DNA of 27,474 nt from Gryganskiella cystojenkinii. Taxonomy: Eukaryota; Mortierellomycota; Mortierellomycetes; Mortierellales; Mortierellaceae. The stretch is taken from the NCBI GenBank assembly GCA_015852425.1, contig JAAAIG010000512.1, forward strand, positions 384 through 27,857. The letters are read 5' to 3'. Of this stretch, positions 1 through 9,653 are shown piece by piece. Numbering within the stretch: the stretch's first letter is position 1; each line of letters opens with the position of its first letter. A model generated the notes under the pieces. That model was not told the DNA's origin. It did not search any database and saw only the letters and a list, made by a program, of their open reading frames with translations. Position numbers and translations under genes: made by a program.

Positions 1-2171
1 CGCTTTGAGTCCACCATTGAGCGGTGTAGATGTAGCCACCATATACAACCTTCGCTCCGCTACTGTAAGCCGTGGCTGAGGACCAGGCATTGACCCCGGA
101 GCAAGAACCACCGCTACCGCCTCCGCCGCCACTGCTGCCACCACAAACCCCATTGTCTGTCCATGGGGCTCCAGCGGTAGGAATGTTGTTCTGGGTCCAC
201 CACTGGGCTGTGTATTGGTGTCCACTGTAGGAAACGACGGCACCACTGTTGTAAGCAGTGGTAGCAGACCAAGCAGTGGCGCTGCAGGTTCCAGTCGTAG
301 GAGTTGGAGTAGAAGCAGATGTAGTGACAGTGATCGTCTTGGAAACGACAGTTGCTGTTGTAGTCGCGGTGGTAGTGGCGATGATGGTGGCTGTGGCTGT
401 GGCGGAAGTCGAAGTAGAGGAAGGCCCACCGATTAAAGGGATAGATCCGTGGCACCGCGATGTAGATGAACCGAGTGCAGCCACGCAAATCTGCTGGGCA
501 GCACTGGTGACATTGACATTTGTTGCTGCATCTGCGGGCTTGAAAAGCTCCCAGAAGAAACCACCACCGGAGCCGTAAGACTTGAGGATGGCGGTCAGCT
601 CTGATTGTATCAAGGGCAGGGCGTGGGTGGGATCGTGAGCCGGATCCGGATAAGCAGGGGTACCGATTTCATAACCGACGGTGGCGGCCATGCCATTCGC
701 CGAGTACGTGTCCATGTAGTACTTCACCTGCTGACTCAAGCTGCAAGTAGTGGGTGTAGGGCATTCGAAGCTGGCCTCGTTATCGGAAAGATCGTAACTC
801 ATAATGTTGACACCTCCACCGGTAGCGATAGCATTGTAGAGGTCGGGATAGAACTTGTGGACGTAATACCAGATGTTTTTGAGGTTGCCACCCCACCATG
901 CGGACGAGTCACCTCCAGCTGCCGCGGCAGCCGTCGAGAGCTTGAGAGTGGGATCAATCGCGGCGATGTTGAGGAGAACATCCTTCATGATGGCGCTGTA
1001 CTTGTAGACGGTTTGGTAGTTGGTCCAGGGGCCATCGCTGGGACCACTCCGGAAATAATCGGCGTGCCACATCTCCTCGTAATCTATTTGAAAATTCCCA
1101 GAGAGGTGAGAGAGTTGGATAGACATGGGGATCTGGGTAGATTATGAAATGAATGCTGAGCTTATAAATCGAGTTATGTTCATATACATACCAATATCAA
1201 CACCGGCTAGGCCGAGATCTTTGGCCAAGTAGACCAAATCCTGGTAAGGGTCGCGGTTTACGGAAGCAAAGTAACTGTCACCAGGCACTGTGACGACCAT
1301 CGAGTTATTGGTGTCGAGCCACTGCTGGCCTGTTTCGGAAGAGAAAAGCGACCTTGGAAGTTAGAATTGAGGGTATATTTCCAAACGTGACGGCCATACT
1401 ATCAATCTGAACTAGACAACTTGACACAGTGCGGTCTCTGTTGAGACTTCTAACATACCTGGATTCAAGTTGGGGTGGAAAACAGGATAATCTCCTTTAG
1501 CAGTAGCGATGACATACTTTTGAGCAGCCTGCCAAGTACTCGAGTACGAAGGCTCAGGGAATACGGCAAAATTGGCCAGTGTCGTGCCCGCGCTCTGAGG
1601 CTCACAGGTGTAGCACCACAGATTGGCCGAAGTACAGTTAGCGAGGCCTCCGAAATTCGTGATCTCGTAGTAGTTGGAGTTATCTGTGGGACCGTAGCTA
1701 GCGATGGAGTAGTAGGTGTACATGTACTGTTGTGCAATATAGGAGGTGGTTAGCAGTCAAGCTTTGTCAGTGTGATGCTGGCCGTTAAAAGTGAGATTTC
1801 CAAGAATGTACCGGGAAGCATCCATAGTCCCATCCACCAACGGATAGGAAGACCTCAACGCCGCCGGCCTGCAGTACTGCAACCTGAGTCTTGATATCTG
1901 CAAAACCGTAGTCGCCTGAGGTGGCATAGTTCAAACCCACATGCTGAAGCGTGTTCGAACCTGGTACATATGCCAAGGTAGGACTGGCGAAGGACAAGAA
2001 CAGCCGATTAATGGGAATGGTGGCGGCATTCTGGGCTAAGGCTCGGAGCTTTGATGGTCCATCGACAGGATCCAACAGAACGTAGCCTCCGACGACGGGT
2101 GTCGCCGCCATGACGCTGCAAGAGAGAGCCAAGGCCGAGGCAACAGATGCCATGGCAGTTAATAAGCGCAT
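1..2171 (-). CDS. Secreted GH18 chitinase with two CBM5/12 chitin-binding modules (3' end beyond window)
   Basis: Hydrolyses chitin outside the cell or in the wall. I read four exons, 2171-1812, 1726-1459, 1329-1192 and 1083-<1, joined by GT-AG introns of 85, 129 and 108 bp that keep one frame for 616 codons. The start at 2171 opens a signal peptide (hydrophobic run ending near AATPVVGG, about residues 1-22). The GH18 barrel has the substrate-site SVGG at about 110-113 and the catalytic AGVDIDYE at 251-258, Glu258 being the proton donor. The motif is normally DGxDxDxE; here its first Asp is Ala. A Ser/Thr-rich linker (about 465-520) leads to a first chitin-binding module at 522-569 (AYxSGxxVxYxGxxYxAxWWTQ pattern, Cys at both ends) and, after a Gly/Ser linker, a second from 583 that runs off the window. 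GH18 domain, linker and binding modules in this order are standard for fungal wall or nutritional chitinases. Family certain; exact C-terminus unknown. Confidence 0.95.
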
Positions 2172-2285
2172 TTTTTGGATGACGACCTTGCAAGGAGAGA
2201 GAACAGGAGGAATTTTAAGGTGGAAATGGAGAGAAACTGCAAAACTGATGGTAGTGGGTCAAAAAAAAGAGGGTCTCCGAGCACC

Positions 2286-2292
2286 ATTTATA
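2286..2292 (-). promoter_or_regulatory. TATA box of the chitinase gene
   Basis: TATAAAT on the minus strand, 115 bp upstream of the chitinase ATG. Distance and sequence fit a core promoter; no transcript data. Confidence 0.5.
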
Positions 2293-3936
2293 TCTTACTA
2301 AACTTACTTGATATTAGCGTATTGGACCCGCGCTTTCACTCAGCTAAGAGCTAAGACCTTTGTAAATCTGTGTTGACTTAAGGACATGCCAAAGCGATCT
2401 ATGGATTTCGTCGACGACCGAGCATTCTCCAGACCGAGCAGTTTGTTTGTGTTGTTCTATTTCTGTCTTTTTCGATGCACCTTTACACGAGAAAGATTGG
2501 AAACAGCAATAACAAAAAATACAAAGATCCATATCACTATTGATTTGCTGGAGTCTTTCCCTTCCCCCCTTACTGTCGCACAAAAAAAATAAAAAAATGA
2601 TTTGATCCTTGATAAGGCTTTCTTTGCCCCACGGAAAAAGTTCGTCCCAAATTGCCAAGGTGACACAATCCGTCATCTTCACAAAATCGGATATCTGCAA
2701 GGGTCTTTTGTTTTTTAGTTCAACCAACCGTAACGCTAATTACAGTGGGTCTTTTGCGTTTTACTTTCCGTTTTTGGACAGTGCGCAAAGCTAATCCTCA
2801 CCCGAGCAGTGAGGCAATCGTTTTTTTTTTTTTTATTTCTTGTGACGGCAGTCAAAAAGTCCTCGATCCAAGCGATCGTCATTTGACCTGATTATAAGAT
2901 AACATGCATCATGGTCCGATCGATTCCTGATACACTCGCTACTCTCTCTACAGCCACTCCCCCCTTCGACAGTTGAGCCCGGTCTTTCCTGCCAAACACC
3001 ACCCACTGGATTTGATTGACCAGACCAGCAATCGCGATGCACGGTCACAATACTCCATTAGGTGAAGAATGATCCACTGGCGTATTACAATATGACAACC
3101 ATTCGTTCCTTACCTTGGAACTATGTTAAGGTTTGGTGGTCTGTGGGAGTTTGATTCCCATCGATAAGGGTTGTGCGACGACGCAAGCCACGCGGCCTTC
3201 GAACGACACTTGAAGAGAGCTAGCGCTGTATGATATTAAGTAGTAAGCTTTCGCTTGCAAGACAAGGAAAGGGTCACGGTCCGTGAAAGTTGATGTACAG
3301 AAACAAACACACAAATAATTATCAATGGAGCGATCGGATTGTTACAGACATCCCTTAACTTTGATTACAAAGGTGATAAGATGTCGCCGCTTCGTTACAT
3401 CACACATATGTGTTAGACGATATTAGAAAGAACCCCAGCAGTGCGACGTCTACTCCTCAGTGAAGTACTTTTTGTCGTCCTAATCCTCGCTGCTCTCCAC
3501 AAATATCCCCATCGGTATCGATTACATCCCATATGGAATCATTCAATCAACTCTATCGATCGACTTGGCATGAGAGCATTTTTTTTTTGCTCGTAATGTT
3601 TGGCGCTCCATTTTTTTTTTATTTTTTTGTCATATTTGAGATCTCCGTTCCCTCGGCTTTACACGTATTTGATCTTATCGTGTCAATTACTATATCCCTC
3701 TCTCTTTTGGCTATTTCCTGGGTAATCATCTGTTCCTGCAATAAAAACCTAACAACCGCAATGAGCTACAAGAACCGCGCAAAGAATTAGGCGTACCAGA
3801 AGCTTCCGTGTTTTGGACTGGACTCTCGTCACGGTTTATTCTACCATGTAGAATCCATGAAATAATACACTGGTATTAGTTGACGCGTCCTATGCCACAT
3901 GAAGATGGCGGTACGCCAGCAAGAACAAAATATTTA

Positions 3937-4275
3937 TTATTGAGTGCGTGAATATGTTTGTCCGAGTAAAAGCTTCGTTGGCACCTTATCAAACTGTATG
4001 GCGTCGTAGAGGAATACTGGTAATAGTAACTGAGGTAGATTCTGGTTACACGTCATTGTCGCGAAGGAACACTGAGTATGGGCGCAAGGGATGTTGGATG
4101 ACCATGTTATTCGATGAATTCCCAGGAGAAAATTCATGTCCCCAACGTGTTTGGCCAGTGAGTATCGCCACCAGACGTAAAGACTTTGGGGGCAAGTGAA
4201 AGTCATGTGGCACTCGGTCCGTAAACTTTCCTGATCCATGCTCGAATATGCTTGTCCACGCTCAAGTGGTGTCAC
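3937..4275 (-). pseudogene. Possible C-terminal remnant of a LINE reverse transcriptase (zf-RVT-like)
   Basis: A 112-codon open frame without a convincing start (it opens with GTG). Its stretch TECHMTFTCPQSLYVW resembles the zinc-binding region at the end of non-LTR retrotransposon ORF2 proteins, where His and Cys-Pro residues precede a conserved Trp (pattern H..F.CP....VW). The residues on either side are not clearly related to the family, and no reverse transcriptase motif (YADD-like) is visible upstream on this strand, so at most a short fragment survives. It could be chance. It sits alone in a gene-poor spacer. Confidence 0.3.
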
Positions 4276-5369
4276 ACCTAGGAAACAATAGAGCGTTGAG
4301 GCCGCGGCCGCGGGTAGAGAGAACTTGCTGACTTTACAATTCTGCTACTGGCTGAATCTTGTTCAAGAGACCTCTGTTGAGGTTATCGGGTTTATTATTG
4401 TGAGTGCAATTGGGTACCCTAAGTAGACGAGTACCGATGCTGCTGCCGGTATGTTTACCTAAGCGTTGTCCTGTCGCAGATACTAAAATGCCCTGCGTCG
4501 GCCCCTGTTCAAGGGGAGACACCACTGCCTTCTTGAGATTAAGGCGAGCGTTGAAAGTTTGCCTTAACGGTCATAATCCTCTTTAGTTCGACCCATTCGG
4601 CTGCGGTCCTGGTCAGATTGCCCTAATCGTTCACGTACACCATGACTTTCAGCGGAGGTACATATCTCCTGTTTCCCAGAGGGCATTACTGATGGAAGGC
4701 GAATTGCTGATATGTTGGATGAGGGGCTAGATGGCGAGGTTGAGCAGGCAACAGAGGAGTCTCGCTGTCGAAGTCGGACCACTTCAATTTCAGGCATGTA
4801 GTAAGCAAAACAGACGAAGGTGGGATAGCTTGTGTGAAAAAAAAAAGGCGGACGACAACATAAGAAGTGGACTTAAGAGAGCGAGTTTGGAAGAGGATGC
4901 TTGTCTGATTGAGAGACAGCGATCCAGGGGTGAAGATCATGGTAGATGTAGGATACTGGAGGCTGGCCAGAAAGACAAGGAGGAAAGGCAAAATCAAGAG
5001 CCCGGTTTAGGTCCCTTGTTTGTTTTGATGTGGCTTCGAAAGTTTGTTTTCTTATTTGTGCTACCATGGCCGAAATTGACCAGAGAGCACCATGGGTTAT
5101 AATGGACATGGTGCTTTAGAGTGAACATTTGCACATTTTGTTTCACCAACAAAAAAAAAAAAATCATCGAAACAGAGTTCAAAAAAGGCGAAGTGAGAGG
5201 ACAGCCCGGTCAGCATGCACAGAAATTCTGTGCCTTCTTTTTTCTTTTACATCTCTTTCTCCTCACTTGACCATCCCCATCGCCTTCCTGTTTTCCCTCA
5301 CAACAAAAACATTTTTCTTTGACCCTTTCCCCTCCCAACTGTACACTAGAAAACCGTTTAAAACCAATC

Positions 5370-8300
5370 ATGGAACAGACCCAATCCTTTTGTTTGTCTG
5401 GAAGCACAGTCACCGAGGAGATATCCTTGACAAACGTCAATGGACAAAACATTATTTATTGGGAGGACATCAAATGGCTATTTCCCAGAGCCGCACACGT
5501 CAAGAATGGAAATGTACTTGTTGGTATTATGAAAGACGACAATGGAAATGGGTAAAGTTCGTCCACGGATATATATATATTTTTCGGCCTTACATGTTGG
5601 ACGATGCAATCCAAAGGATGATTTACTCAGAGACGATCAATTTTTTTTTCTTTTTTTTTTGGTGCCATAGAATCTTACCACATCGAATCAAACATCACCC
5701 AGGGGTGGTACTGCAAGTTCACATCAACTCAATCGCTCCAGCCGATACTTCAAATAATGGTCGAACCGACGGCCATTCAGGCGATTGTCATCCAACCACC
5801 ATCCCCGACGTTGACAACCCAATATCAAGCGCATCCACTTCAGGATCACACACAAGTTCAACGACGACTCTGGCTGAATCTGTTTCCACCCTCAACATCT
5901 CTGAGGAATCTTCCTCCGCTGTCTTCTCCGCTGCCGAGCCACGCCGAGCTACTATCACTAGACGAGACACCACTCACATAATGAACCAGTTCAACTCTGT
6001 CGCCTCGGCTATCGAGCTAGCTCGCCAGTCTGGAAAACCACTGAATGCGGATGGTCTCTTGACACTGATGAACTCGACACTAGTCCCAGCGTTGGTGTCC
6101 AAGCCTGGATTCGAGAGCGAAGTCATTCAACGGCTGACAACAATCGAGAAGACCACCAAGGAAAATTTGGAGATGTCGAAACAGATCATTGACCGACTGA
6201 TCTTGATCCAGAGCAAGACCGAAGCAATCTTGACACAGCAATTGGAATTGTCAGAGTACCCTATCCCCCGACTGTTTATTGTCCTGCCAGAGGAAGTCAC
6301 ACCGTACGACCCACGCAATTGGTTCAGGACCAGATTCCGACTGCACTTTATCTGTGAGTGTGGCGAGCACACCAAAGTACCCGGGAGCAAACTTTCGAAT
6401 CACCTTCACCTGGCAAAACATGGAGGGTATCTCATCCGAGAGCCGACCAAGTTTTTCGACAAGTATGGGCCGTTTCTGTTGCTGATGCTCGAGTTGATCA
6501 AGTTTGGCACAAGCATCGCGGGGCATGTCGTCCCCACCTTGGCCAGTCTCAAAGTCGTCGAGCTGGCTGACTCGGTCATACAGACCGCCGAATCCATCAC
6601 TGCCCAGATCGATTACTCGCTCCAGTGCATCGATGGTCAGCTGGGGAAAATTCAAGGATCATCTTCAGGCGATTTCATTGACACTTCATCCGGTGACGGA
6701 ATGACTCAGCAAGATTTGGCAAACTACTTGAGCGGTATTAAGGGTCTTGAAGGCGTGGAGTTGCGCCAGCTGGGGTCGTTCTTGAAGGCAGCAAAGGACG
6801 AAAATCTCCTCGGGAACCTTTATCGTATGACAACATCACATGGTCATGTCAAATGGGTATGCCTTGACCACTACCGAGCCGGATATCAAGAGGCAAACAC
6901 GCAGAAACTCCGTGATGCGATCGCGATCGCGCGAGGACAGTTTGATGAACAATTGGGAAGAGTCACCATCACACTGAGGACAAGATTTGCCGCCACCGAG
7001 TTTTTCAACAGGCTCAGCAAAGCTAAGGGTATCCTGGAACTCATCGTCGAATTTAGTGATGAGTGTTCCCGGAGTGAGCTGCAAGCGTTGGAGGAGGCGC
7101 TTAAAACATCGCGAGTATCGATTCTTCGCTTGGACCTCCGTCACCTTCAAACAAGTCGCGGCAGCAAGCTTCTTTCGGCGAGTACACGATACGATGCACT
7201 CTTTCGTATCCGGGAAAATCCCAACATGCAGGCGATTCATTACATTCTTCCAGCCGAAGTGACGAAAATCCTCAGCTTTCCGGTCAAGAAATCCCATCAC
7301 ACTTGCAAGCTCTCCCTCGATATGGGTCCTACATCGATTGGAGAAAAGGACCTTCGAGCACTTGGGGACGCCCTCAAGTCCAACTCAACACTGGCAGCAC
7401 TGAATTTGAGGAACAACTCTGTCGGAGAAATCGGAGCTCAAGTTATTGGCGAAGGGCTCAAGACCAACTTGGCGTTGACGACTTTGGAGCTGGGCAACAA
7501 TCCAGTCGGAGATGCTGGAGCTCGGGCCTTAGGCGAAGGACTCCAGAACAACTCGGTTTTAACCATGTTGGACCTTGGCAATGCCTCCATTGGCGACAGC
7601 GGAGGGCAGGCGCTAGCCAATGCACTCAAGGTAAATTCGACTCTAATTGAGCTGAATTTTCGGAATAACCCGATTGGAGACATTGGAGTGCAGGCTCTCG
7701 CAGAAGGACTCACGACCAACTCGTCCCTCGCTACGTTGGTGCTGGGGAGTATCTCAGTTAGCGACAAGGGAGCTCAAGCACTTGCCAATGCCCTCAAGAA
7801 AAATTTGTCTTTGCGAAACTTGAATCTGGAGAGCAACTCGATTGGAGACGCTGGTGCTCAAGCTCTTGGCGAAAGCCTTAAGATGAACTCGGCTCTCACT
7901 TGGCTGGAGTTGAGGAACAACACAATCAACGACACCGGAGCTCAAGAGTTGGGTGAAGCGCTCAAGAACAATTCTGCGCTGACCCTATTAAGTCTGAGTA
8001 GGAACTCGATCGGTGATGTTGGCGCTCAGGCGCTGGGAGAGGGGCTCAAGGCAAATACGACCCTGACGATATTGCGCTTGGATTTTAACTCTATCGGAGA
8101 TACCGGAGCCTGTGCGATCGGTGAGGGACTAAAGACCAACCAAGCTTTGTTCTCTGTAGAGCTGGAGAAAAATTCTTTCGGGGACGATGCAGCGAAGGTA
8201 ATGGCAGAAGCACTCAAGACCAACTCGACTCTGTCCAAACTGGACCTGGCGGGTAACCGAATCTCACCCGTCGGAGCGCAAGTTCTCGGAGAGTCGCTCA

Positions 8301-8413
8301 AGATAAACTCTTCTCTGACCGCTTTGATTTTGGTGGGTAACTCAATCGAAAACAATGAGTCTCGGATCATATCCAAGACGCTCCAGACTATCAAATGCGT
8401 CATCATATGGTAG
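5370..8413 (+). CDS. RNI-type leucine-rich-repeat protein with an N-terminal module, 974 aa
   Basis: Two exons, 5370-5551 and 5671-8413, with a 119-bp GTAAAG...TAG intron; splicing joins MKDDNGNG to ILPHRIKHHPGVVLQV in frame. The ATG at 5370 is the first in the exon frame; the longer frame from 5129 begins with TTG and is mostly intron and leader. Residues 1-75 form a compact module (WEDIKWLFPRAAHVKNGN, then HHPGVVLQV) that I associate with many Mortierella proteins. Then come a Ser/Thr-rich linker (about 80-170), a helical, probably coiled-coil stretch (about 205-255), and a middle region (257-358) with CECGEHTKVPG and HLHLAKHGGY whose function I cannot name. From 607 a ribonuclease-inhibitor/NLRC3-like LRR array follows, twelve 28-residue repeats at 625-960. 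No NACHT P-loop is seen. Probably an intracellular binding or recognition scaffold; role is inference. Confidence 0.88.
7361..8368 (+). repeat. Twelve tandem 84-bp LRR-coding repeats
   Basis: Each unit encodes 28 residues of the form LGEGLKTNSTLTxLxLxxNS followed by IGDxGAQA. The codons differ between units (about 60-75% by eye), so the array is old and not a recent expansion. The last unit (SIENNESRI) has lost the GDxGA turn and acts as a cap. The LRR phase is set by an incomplete repeat just before it (LSLDMGPTSIGEKDLRA). Confidence 0.9.
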
Positions 8414-8962
8414 ACAGTAAGCAGATATGAATGCATACTCTCTATAGTTGTCACTTCTTCATGTGAGTGCATATATGATCACAAGTGTGAATCGTACAAT
8501 ACTACAACAAAATAACAAAAAGTGCAAGCAAAGTTGAACGACCACGATGTTTCATGATCCTTCCTGCGCGGCGACGGCGCATAGAACAGTGGAGGTGGCA
8601 CACTAACATGTTGGGACTCTTGAGACGCGTAGCGATCCTTAGTCACTTGTGCAGCTTTCCTTGTGTCCATACGTAGAAAAGCACAAGGTCTTCCGTGGGC
8701 AGTAGTGGTTCTTGCGCACGTTTTGTCTAGGAACTCATCGTGGACTTAATGTACCAAATGTCACTCCAGAAGGATTTGGTTTCGATTCAAGACCGCTGAC
8801 GTGATTAATAGTCTGCGCTGGTTCTAATGGTCGCGTCTCAAAACGGTCTTGGTGTTCTTGTCACTAGTAGCAGCGATCTTTGTGTTAGGATGCACATGAT
8901 ACTGACCAACTGATTCTGCCGTGAGGAACGAAGGAGATGAGGAAATGGTCGAGGCAGACGTA

Positions 8963-9154
8963 TCAACATACATTTTTCAGGATCCTGTCAAACACTTCCT
9001 CTAAGTACCAGTCTTCTATGTCGCCGCAGCAACTGTCGTTTCCTCCACGGACACAGTGAGGATCGTTCTTGGCACGGAGAGCGATACGAACTTTGCTTTT
9101 TCTGGCACGAAACGTCTCATAAGTGGTCAATCCAATGATTGAGGGTCCTAGCAT
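8963..9154 (-). CDS. Possible exon of a small unidentified protein
   Basis: A 63-codon frame with an ATG at 9154. Its second half (NDSCCGDIEDWYLEEVFDRI) has a composition typical of real protein. The frame ends LKN followed by GTATGT, a strong fungal 5' splice site, so the apparent stop may lie in an intron. A partner exon could start near 8720, where an AG precedes an open stretch (HYCPRKTLCF...), or near 8668 (MDTRKAAQVTKDRYAS...). No family recognised. Chance ORF remains quite possible. Confidence 0.28.
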   Translation of the reverse strand: MLGPSIIGLTTYETFRARKSKVRIALRAKNDPHCVRGGNDSCCGDIEDWYLEEVFDRILKNVC

Positions 9155-9206
9155 GACCTGGTCAGGAGCAGGGGATCCTTATTCAACGGACTTCGGGTCA
9201 AGAGAG

Positions 9207-9246
9207 GTGTTGCTTTCGTTATTGTTGTGTTGCTTTCGTTATTGTT
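9207..9246 (+). repeat. Perfect 20-bp tandem duplication
   Basis: GTGTTGCTTTCGTTATTGTT occurs twice head to tail with no mismatch, so it is probably a recent slippage duplication. It lies downstream of the end of gene A. Confidence 0.9.
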
Positions 9247-9653
9247 GGTCATATCGTGTTAAAAGAGGAAAGGGCAAGAGGACTTTGACTGTGTGACTGA
9301 AAAAAGTCTCTTCGAATACTGGGGTTCACAGTGGAACGGGAAAAGGAAGGGCAAATGGAGAGCGGAGGAATGAAAAATGAAGGCAGGGGGGGGGGTTGTG
9401 ATGTCTGGAAAGTTGACCTATGAAGAGGAACGAACACGTCCAACAAACAGCTTCATAACAAAGACTTGCATTTTTTTGTCATAAAGCGTAATAGCAGCCT
9501 GTCATTTTGCGTCATCTCTTATTTTATTTTATTTTTGAGGGGAAAAAAAGACAATAGTCCTGCGCAACTATGAGCCATGTCGGGCAGGAGGGCCAGCTGT
9601 GTTGTACATAACGTCGCAACAGATTCCTTTTGTGAGCCGATTTCAGACCTCCT

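Larger units (their letters stand above)
2172..5369. other. Intergenic spacer, mostly non-coding
   Basis: AT-rich with many poly-A/poly-T runs (for example near 2822-2835, 3580-3627 and 5150-5163). The open frames here are short, mostly lack ATG starts and show no recognisable domain. Exceptions are the weak LINE-like frame at 3937-4275 and a 12-bp GC palindrome, CCGCGGCCGCGG, near 4303. The last 150 bp before the LRR gene are pyrimidine-rich, as is common in fungal promoters. Confidence 0.6.
8414..9653. other. Intergenic region between convergent genes
   Basis: Lies between the ends of the LRR gene (+) and gene A (-). It holds a possible short minus-strand exon (8963-9154), a perfect 20-bp tandem duplication (9207-9246) and a run of ten G at 9386-9395. 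Otherwise I see nothing recognisable. Confidence 0.5.

Noticed and set aside
114..578. Long open frames on both strands over the chitinase 3' exon
   Set aside because: They are shadows of the Ser/Thr-rich linker and chitin-binding coding sequence; only the minus frame that continues from the GH18 exons gives a domain.
2344..2727. 127-codon minus frame, partly protein-like (DCVTLAIWDELFPWGKES)
   Set aside because: It opens with TTG, soon runs into poly-Phe from a poly-T tract, and has no partner exon or known motif. Possibly an old fragment, but not supportable.
3145..3172. tRNA T-arm-like hairpin (TGGGA ... TCCCA with 7-nt loop)
   Set aside because: The loop lacks the TTC start of a T-loop, and no acceptor, D or anticodon arm can be found around it.
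5129..5369. Upstream extension of the LRR reading frame
   Set aside because: It begins with a TTG and is separated from the real exon 2 frame by the intron; the ATG at 5370 in the other frame splices cleanly into the conserved HHPGVVLQV module.
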